Below are positions 41,023 to 50,000 of a stretch of DNA of 64,000 bases, piece after piece. Origin of the DNA: Psychrosphaera sp. B3R10 (GTDB lineage Bacteria > Pseudomonadota > Gammaproteobacteria > Enterobacterales > Alteromonadaceae); contig NZ_JAHKQH010000024.1 in the NCBI RefSeq assembly GCF_018861025.1, forward strand, positions 1-64,000, written 5' to 3'. Numbering within the stretch: the first letter of the stretch is position 1; each line of letters opens with the position of its first letter. The notes beneath the pieces were generated by a model. It saw only the letters and a program-made list of their open reading frames with translations. It was not told the DNA's origin and made no database searches. Position numbers and translations under genes: made by a program.

Positions 41023-44000
41023 ATGACAAATTGGCTTAAAACAACGGGGGTAGTTTTTTGCTCCGTTTTGCTTTTTGGTTGTCTGGATAAAGATGACGAA
41101 GTTCAAGTTACTCAAGGAGCAATAATCGACCGTCAGACCGAAGCTTCACTTTCAATTGTGGCTGCTCAAATGGTTGAGATTCAAGAGCAAACAGCTTGGT
41201 CGATTCGAGCTGATGTAACCGCAACAAACGGCATTGAAGAGTTACCGAGCCAAGTGCGTTGGGAAGTTGTGGACGCGCCGTCTGGTTTTACAATGCCATT
41301 GGTTTGGACCGACGTAGTTGATGGTTCATCTATAGTTGATTTCACAACCCCTGACATCAGCGAAGACCAACAAGTTACGTTAAGAGTTTACGCCGAAGTC
41401 GTTGAGTCTGACACGATAGCCGCAGCCCAGATATTTCATGATATTACGCTAGAGCTTTATGCTAATGGCGAAATTGTCATTTCAGGTGCTGTTGTTGATG
41501 ATCCAATCCCTAACGCGATAGTGACAATTCGTGTCGGTGAAGAAACCTTTGAAGTTGTTGCAGATGAAAATGGCCTTTACCGTATCCCAATTGAATTTGT
41601 TGATGAAGACGCCGTATTTGAAGTAACTGCTGTAGGTCAGCCTGGTAGCGGCTTTGAATCTGTCGAATTTAAATCTTATTTAGGCGATGGTAAATCGCTT
41701 CTTGAAGATGCCGGCAGTGACGGAGAATTAACTGCCTCTGAAAATATCAATATTAATGTATCTAACGTCACCACGGCGATTTACGTTCTTGTTCAAGATA
41801 TCATTGAAGAGCAAAGTGGCGAAACAGCCCCTGTAGAAGGTGCCGTATTAAATCAAGGCGAGTACGACGCATTAGTTGAACAAGTTGACAATGAAGAGGT
41901 TATTCAAGTTGCAGCGGTCATTCAGTTAGTTGTCGATTACGGCGCGGATTTACCTGAAAATACCAACACAGTTTTAGAACTGGTTGAGGACCTAATAAAA
42001 GATGAGCAGGCCAAAGATCTGTTTGTTCAAGAAAGTATCGAACAAGTTGTTGCCGAAAACAATGACATTGACACTCTGACCCTCGAAGACCTTGTAGAAG
42101 ATATAATTGAAGACGAAAACTTGGTTCCAAGTGCCGATGAGCAAGAGTTTATTGGCAACTATGTGGTCGCAAACACCGTTCGTTCATTTAGTAGTTTATT
42201 TAAAAATTCTAAATTGTTATTTGGCGGTGTATCGTTAAACGCAAATAATGTCGGTACTGTCAGTCAATTTCTAACCGCTGGCGATCGTTCTTTCAGTTGG
42301 GCGGTTTCAGGTACTCAAGTAATTGCGACATTTGATTCATCGTTTACTTTGTCTGAGCCTCTTTATCCTGCAAAGGACGACAATACATTATTCATTAACG
42401 GTTTTTCAATTAACCAGTTAGCTAATAACGCCAATGGCCGCAGTTGGTTGGTGAGAGTGAGAGGAGAGTACCGTAATAATTCAAGTGGCGAAACAACGTC
42501 ATTTCAATCAGAAAGTGTATCTATTACGTCAATTAATCAGTCTGACTTAATCGCGTACAATACATCATCGTTGCTGAACAAAGAATTGTTCCTTACTGTT
42601 GTTGATAATTCGTCAGCACCAACGGACAACGCACTGCTAAATGCCTCATCACAAATGTTGATGTTTGGTGAAGATTCTCAAGGCAGTTTCACTAATTCTA
42701 ATGGTAATTTGGTCAATTTTAATTGGACTATCGATGCTTTAGGTAGCTTAAATGTTGCTATCGTAGGTAGTGCTGGAACCCCTTCTCAAAATATTACTTA
42801 CCGACGGGTTCGTAAAGTAACAGACTCTATTGCTTACAATGTTTCGACTGTTGTGAATATAGATAATAATACCTATGCGTTTTCTGACTTAGCTTACAAC
42901 TTAAGTAACAGCGCGTTACCAAGCGACTTTAGTTTTAACAAAACCTATAAAACTGTGGGCTCGGACGACACCTTTACGTTATTGCCTGACAATACAGGGT
43001 TCTACTATTACCCTGCTAACGCAACTAAGTTTGAACATTTTTCATATTCGGTTTCATCAAATACCGTGAATATTTCAAGTTATGGTACGCAAGGCCGTAA
43101 ATGTGTTGTTGGTACACCGTGTGCCCTCTCAAAAAGTGTTGAGATTGAGTTTGATAGTTTTGTTAATAGTCGATTAACCTTCCATTCGGTGGAAAGTAAA
43201 TCAGGCATGAACGAAGGTAGCGTGGCGATTGCAAAATCTATTCGTGACGCCGTTCTAACTAAATCTTCTATTCCTGCAACGCTTAGTTTGTATTTTGCAG
43301 AGTCAGATTCAGTTTATAGTTATTTCTTAAATCAAGATGGTTCTGGGCAAGTAAATGCAGGCAGTGAGACTGGAGTTTGTAGTGCTGTATCATGGGATGT
43401 TTCAGATGAGGGACGATTGGTCGTCACTGAAAATAGTACCGATACAACATTTAGATTATTGGCAGGGTCAGTTAAACAGGGGGTTTTCTGGGCAACAACT
43501 GGCGCGACTTCAAAACTCTTCTCAACAACTTCAAAAGTTAATGCCTGTGCCGATGTTGCAGAAACATTTATACCGCTTATCGATGAGAACATCACTTTAG
43601 GAAACTATCGTTTAGATGATACTGAAACGGGCAATCAGGTCGTCATTCGTTTCAATGAAGATAAAACTGGTTACTTAATTAACGGCGCGGAATATTACAA
43701 TGCGGAATTAGCCGATTCGATGAGTAATTACCTCGCTCCTTTAACGTGGGCTATTAATTCCGAAGGACGGTTAAATCTTAGCGTCAGTGGCTCTTCTTCT
43801 ATTGAATTACTATTAAAACAAAATACGTTTACTTCTGGAACCGTGCAACTTTCTCGAGATACAACCAATAATAACGAATTTGACGAGGTGACGTCATTTG
43901 CCATTAGTTATATTAAAGGCTGTAATCAAGATTTTGATGGCGATGGAATTAGCAACTGTTTTGATAAAGATGACGACAACGATGGTGCAGAAGACTCAGT

Positions 44001-47000
44001 TGATGCTTTCCCATTAAATTCAGCAGAAACCTCCGACTTTGATAAAGATGGTATTGGCGACAATGCCGACTTAGATGATGATAATGACGGTGTAGCCGAT
44101 GAAATTGACGCCGATCCATTTGATCCATTAGTCGGTGAACGTAAAGAGTTTACAACGGCTATGGTAGACGGCAAAGTCTTCGTAAGCACTGGTGTTTGGC
44201 AAAATGGCATTTTACCGCAAAGTGCTGAAACCTTTACGTTTGGCAGCAGTAAAACATTGATCGCAGATCACGGTTTACAAAATGGGATAACTCAAGCTGA
44301 GTTTGACTGGCGTATAAGTGATGATGCTGTGGTGTTGGAAAATGGCACAACTGTAAACAGTGAAACAATTTATTACCCATTTGATCAAATTTTAGAGCGC
44401 TTTGCATTCACTCAAGAAGTTGTTGATGAATTAAATAGCGCCTATGAAAATGGCCAGTTAGGCCAGAATTGGATTATAGTGTCATCGGGTGTCGTAAATA
44501 AATCAATTGTTTTGGTTGATGACAGCGTACCTGGTGAACTGGAAGTAAATGTTGAAGACACCTACGCCTTTGAAATTGAACCAATTACTGACTATGTCTT
44601 TATTAATGATCCTCGTAAAGAAGAAATGTTGGGTAGTTACAGCGCTAAATTGTTTGATGTTAGCGCCAATATATCGTTAGGTTCGAGTGTGTCAGACGTC
44701 GTTGGGCGTTGGATTTTAAATTATGATTACACCTTAACCAGCGAACTAGCGTTTTCTCAAAATTACGCTTTATTAAGTGATTTATTCACAATCACAAATG
44801 ACAATATTGCGTTTACCGAAATTGCTCAGGACAACTTCAATGTGTCAATGAATAATGGCGCACTAGTCTTAACAAGCGGTGAGGTTAGTTATACTTATAC
44901 AGCGGTACAGCAAGAAGGTAATCTGTATTTAGCTACGGTTGATAAGCAAGTAAATGGTGTAAGTGAATATGTGCTTGCAGTGCTAATAGCGTCATTCGAC
45001 GACTCCGCGTCAACCTTCATTGGTGGTTTAGGTAAAGAGTTCCCAAATGTTCATATAGCACACATAAACAGTGGTTATGCAGATCAGTGGGACGGCGATA
45101 AACTTAAAATTGAAAATGTTTGGGGTTATCGTTTTGGACCAAATGGCGTATTAAATAGAGGGATTACAGGCAAAAAAGGGACCATGTATAACGAAGGTGT
45201 CGACTTCTTTACTTTAGGCACTGAATGGACTTGGGATGCTAATGACAGTCAGGTATTTCTTGAAATATTGTATGACGAAAACACAGCTTACGAAAATCAC
45301 TATCTAAGAACATGGGATGTCATCGCTACGAATAGCTCGGGTTTCACCGCGGTATTTGAACGTGAAAGACGAACTCAAGATTGGAACTACGACGGAACGA
45401 TTACCGCTGATGAGGAAAATCGCTGGTATATTTTACCTCGTATTAACTTCATTGCACCTGACGATTTAAGCCGTTATCAGCCTGCTTGGGACAATACGGT
45501 AGCAATAGGAAGTTTTTCTGATGACGACACCGACGGCGATAATATTCCTAATAATTCTGATAACGATGACGATAATGACGGTTACTCAGATTTAGTTGAA
45601 TTGCAACTTGGTACTGATCCTTTGGATCCGGCGAGCAATGGTGACGATTTTGACGGCGACGGTATTATCGACGCAAACGATGATGACGACGACAACGACG
45701 GGGTACTAGATGCCGATGACATAGCACCAACTGATCCTCGTGTTGGCGCTAAACTGACCATCGACTCGTCAGTTATTGATAACACTTACTTAGAAATCAC
45801 AAATTCTCCTTTGGCTAAACCGAGCTTCTCCATTGAAGAAAGTGGGGCGTTAGTATCGTTTGATCATTCTACTGGTGTGTTTGTTTATGCAGACGACCAA
45901 ACTTATGAAGTTGGTACGTTCGCAATTGTTGATGATGTTTTAATCATTGATTCAGAATCTGACGTGGATACCTATATTGAAGATGTTTTCTATCTCGCTG
46001 AAATGGGGATAATTGATTATCAAACGGCGGAATCCTATTACAACATAATAGGCTCATCTGACGTTGTTGTTAGAGAGCAAAGCATTGGCAATGATCTTTA
46101 TCTCATTAAACAAGATGGCTTAGTCGATACATTTTATACAATTGAGAAAGAACAGATCTTATTTGTTAATGACTGGCAAAGAGAGTTGTTAACAGGGTCA
46201 ACATCGTTAACCCCACTATTAGTCGAAAACGCAGAAATTGTGGAGTTAACAAGGCTAAGTGACTCAACATCTATTCCTTTTGTTGATTCTGAAATTGTAG
46301 ACAAAACATGGGCGATGCCAGTCCTAATCGATACTCGTTCAGACGACTCGATGATTAAAGATGTTGCCGTTGAGTTCTCGTCGACAACATTTGAGTCTAA
46401 AGTTTTGGATATTCAAGGTTCGTGGGCAATAGATATAGATGGTAAATTGCACCTAACGACAGAGGATGGTGATTTAATTGTTCTCACTCGTTATGACGAA
46501 TTTGATGGGATGTCATCTGTTCATTCATTAGTTACGACTCAGCTTAAAGAGCAAATAGAGGGCGCGTGGATTGATGGTACCGGTGGGTACGATATGCCAA
46601 CACCAGTTGCGACTGCAACACAAAATCAAGCCGTAATTTATTATAATCGTGAAGATAAAAACTTCACCGGTTGGACATTACATGTATGGTCCGGTGGAGA
46701 ATGTACAGGCTCATTGGTAACTGATACTGAATGGAATGATGGCTTAGAACCCGATGGCATAGATCCAGAATTTGGTGCCTATTGGACAGTTGACACAGTT
46801 GATGACAATAGTTGTATTAACTTTATTCCACACAACGTCAATGAAGGCATTCAGACTCAGGACTTTAAAGCTTATCTCGCTGAGAGTGATACCAATCAGT
46901 TCTTTGTATTGTCTTTAGATGACAGGGATGGTTGGGACACCACTGATGTTTTAACGAACCCACGTACATATGCTTCGTTGGATATCTACAATATGGTTGA

Positions 47001-50000
47001 CGCTGTATTAAGCGATTATAGGTACATCGGTGCTCAAGATTCAGCTGCGAGCTTTGCAGGTATCGCAGATCATCTTGTAAACTTTAGTTGGGACCTACTA
47101 GACCCTGATAACTACGATGAAAGCGGTAATCCATACCCTCATAATTTTGACTTCTTAGTTACTTTGAATTCAGGTCACTTTATTTGGGAAACCGGCGGTT
47201 TTGATTACAACTCAGTCGTGGAAAATCAGCGTTGGGAGATTGACCCAATCGATGGCTCGTTTGTCGAACGTTATATTGTTAACCGCAGCGACATGGCGGA
47301 AAATTCTGACTGTACAGTTAATGATATCGACTGTGTTATTCACTATGAATATCGATTCACTCCACTTTCAACAGTAGGTAATCGCACTTACTTTGTTGGT
47401 TCATATTTCTATAACCCTACCGCTTGGGCTGGGCAATATGATCCCATGGACATTAATGCAGATACGTTTAATGTTGGTTTCTTAGAGACTTCGGAATTTA
47501 GCGATTTTGATTTTGACTTAGACGGTATTTCAGATACTTGGGATAACGATGACGACAATGATGGAGTAAACGACAATGACGATAGTTTCCCATTTGATCC
47601 TAATGAGTCGCACGATACAGACCAAGACGGGATAGGTAATAACGCCGACTTAGACGATGATAATGACGGTGTTGACGATGAAAACGATGTCGATCCTCTC
47701 GATCCAGAATATGGTGTAAAGGTTGAGATTAATGCCAATTCATTTACTAACGAATACATTCTGATCTCTTCTGGTCGTGGATCAAATCCAGACTTTAACT
47801 TGTTTACCGCAAATGGCATTCGCTTGTCTTATGCGGCAAATGGTGAATACCGTGCTTCTAATTTTAATGGTGATATTTCAGGAACTTGGAGCGTAGTTAA
47901 TAATACTGCGATTGCCGACTTGAACGGTGACACTGAAGTTGTATGGTTTACGGCTTGGGATCTTCTTGATGTTGGTGTTGTCGACTTCGATACTGCGTTG
48001 CGTTTTGTTGATGAATTTGGTGAAAACAGCTTTGAAGTTGAAGTTAGGAGTACGAAAGAAGAGCTGTCGTTAATTGAAGAAAGCCAGTTGGAACGCCACT
48101 TTAGGATAGTAACCACAGCTTCGTATTTACCTGTTGATGAAAACTACCGAGAAGCGTTATATGGTTCTGTTGGTGCGGCGGCAAAATTAGCGATAAGAAA
48201 CCAATATAATGCGACTTATCGTGTTGAATCTGAAATGCAATTTGACACTTTATCAACGGCCAATTTTAACGGTGTCTACACGTTCCCAGGTTTACCATAT
48301 GACTCAGACGACGATGGTGAAATCGATTCTACCATCACTGATATAGTTGATATGAACAACAATGTATCGATAACCGGTTTGACTCCTGACTTTACCTGGC
48401 AGGTTGTAAATGGCGAGTTGGTACTTACTTATCCTGGAGTAGGATTAGTTAAAGTTAAAAAGCATAAAACATTTGCCCAGTCATACTCTGCACTTGTGTC
48501 GTCTGAATTTAACGGCGAACATTATAGTGATTACGACTTGGTTGTTGAACATGAACTCAGCGTCGATAGCTCGTTTATTGTCGATCAAGCGGTGCTAAGT
48601 GCCTGGTCAATGACAAACCCTGATTCATTTGATGAACATGGCGTTAAGCCAGATTGGGTTTATGGCTACCGTTTGGAAAATGGTGGTGCAAGTCGAACCA
48701 TCTTTGGTAACGATATAGATCTTAGTTATCCAAATGGGGGTTGGATAGCCAATAACTGGCAGTTAAAAGATGGCACCATTACGATAGAAACAGGCATTGA
48801 TGAGCAATACAACAATGTAAATTGTGCTGATTCAGATCTGATCTGTAATCCACAATACAAACGTCATTGGGTGCCGGTAGCGCAAGAAGGCCAACGACTC
48901 TATGTCCTTGAGTGGGAAATGGAAAATAGCAACTACTGGGACTTCAATAACAAGGTTGAAAACTGGTATATGCGGATCCTGCCACGATTGAATTTTTACG
49001 AAGTTTACCCGCTCAATATTGACACCGATGGTGACGGAGTAAACGACGCGATTGACGATGATGCGGATTCCGATGGTGTATTAAATATTAATGATGCCTT
49101 CCAATTTGATACGAACGAACAAGTCGATAGCGACGGAGATGGTGTCGGTGATAATGGTGATGTATTCCCAAATAATCCGGCAGAACAATTTGACAATGAT
49201 ATGGATGGAATTGGCGATAATGAAGATTTAGATGACGACAATGACGGTATTAATGACGTTGACGACCCAACGCCTTATGAAGATACCCGAACGGTTTCTA
49301 TGTTGAATTTCAACGATGCCGAATTATCGGCATGTTTAAACGATAATTATGCCGATGAATTAATCTACTCTGTCACCAATGTTGTCTGTAACGGCTACCA
49401 AGTAACTGATTTATCAGGTATCCATCAGCTGCCAAATATTGCTGATTTTGCTATTTACGACAATGAATTCGTTACTGACTTTTCCCCGTTAACGGCACTT
49501 TCTTATTTACGTAGGTTTGCTATTTCGAGCCCTATTTTTAACAATAGTGATTTAGCTGATTTAGCGTCAATCGACTCGCTAGAATCCCTTTGGATTAACG
49601 CGGGTAATGTTACTTCGATAGAATCGTTGCGTAATCATCCATCAATGAATGCAATACATATTTGGGGGTTACAAGACACTACGCAAATTGAAATGGACGT
49701 GATTCTAACGTGGAGTGAAGTTCTGGAGCTGGCACTTGACGCACATACAGTGAGCGATTTTGCAGTACTTGGACAATTAACTAGCTTAAGAACTTTATAC
49801 ATTCATGGTGAGGTTTCTGATGCGGAAGCAGTTGAAATTGGCAAACTCGTAAATCTTGAAAACTTTAGCTTTGGTTGGGGGCCTCAATGGTCTCAACAAG
49901 CGATAAATGACTCGGTTGGTCAGTTTACAAAACTAAGAGAGCTATTTATTAATGACATGATTGTTGAAGACATGAGTTTCTTACTTAGTTTTGATGATCT

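Noticed and set aside
43926-49241. Serine-rich reverse frames opposite the giant gene (e.g. 43,926-44,210; 45,582-45,785; 47,409-47,819; 49,005-49,241)
   Set aside because: They are the antisense of Asp-rich calcium repeats (GAT/GAC read as ATC/GTC and similar), giving Ser/Pro-rich artefacts.
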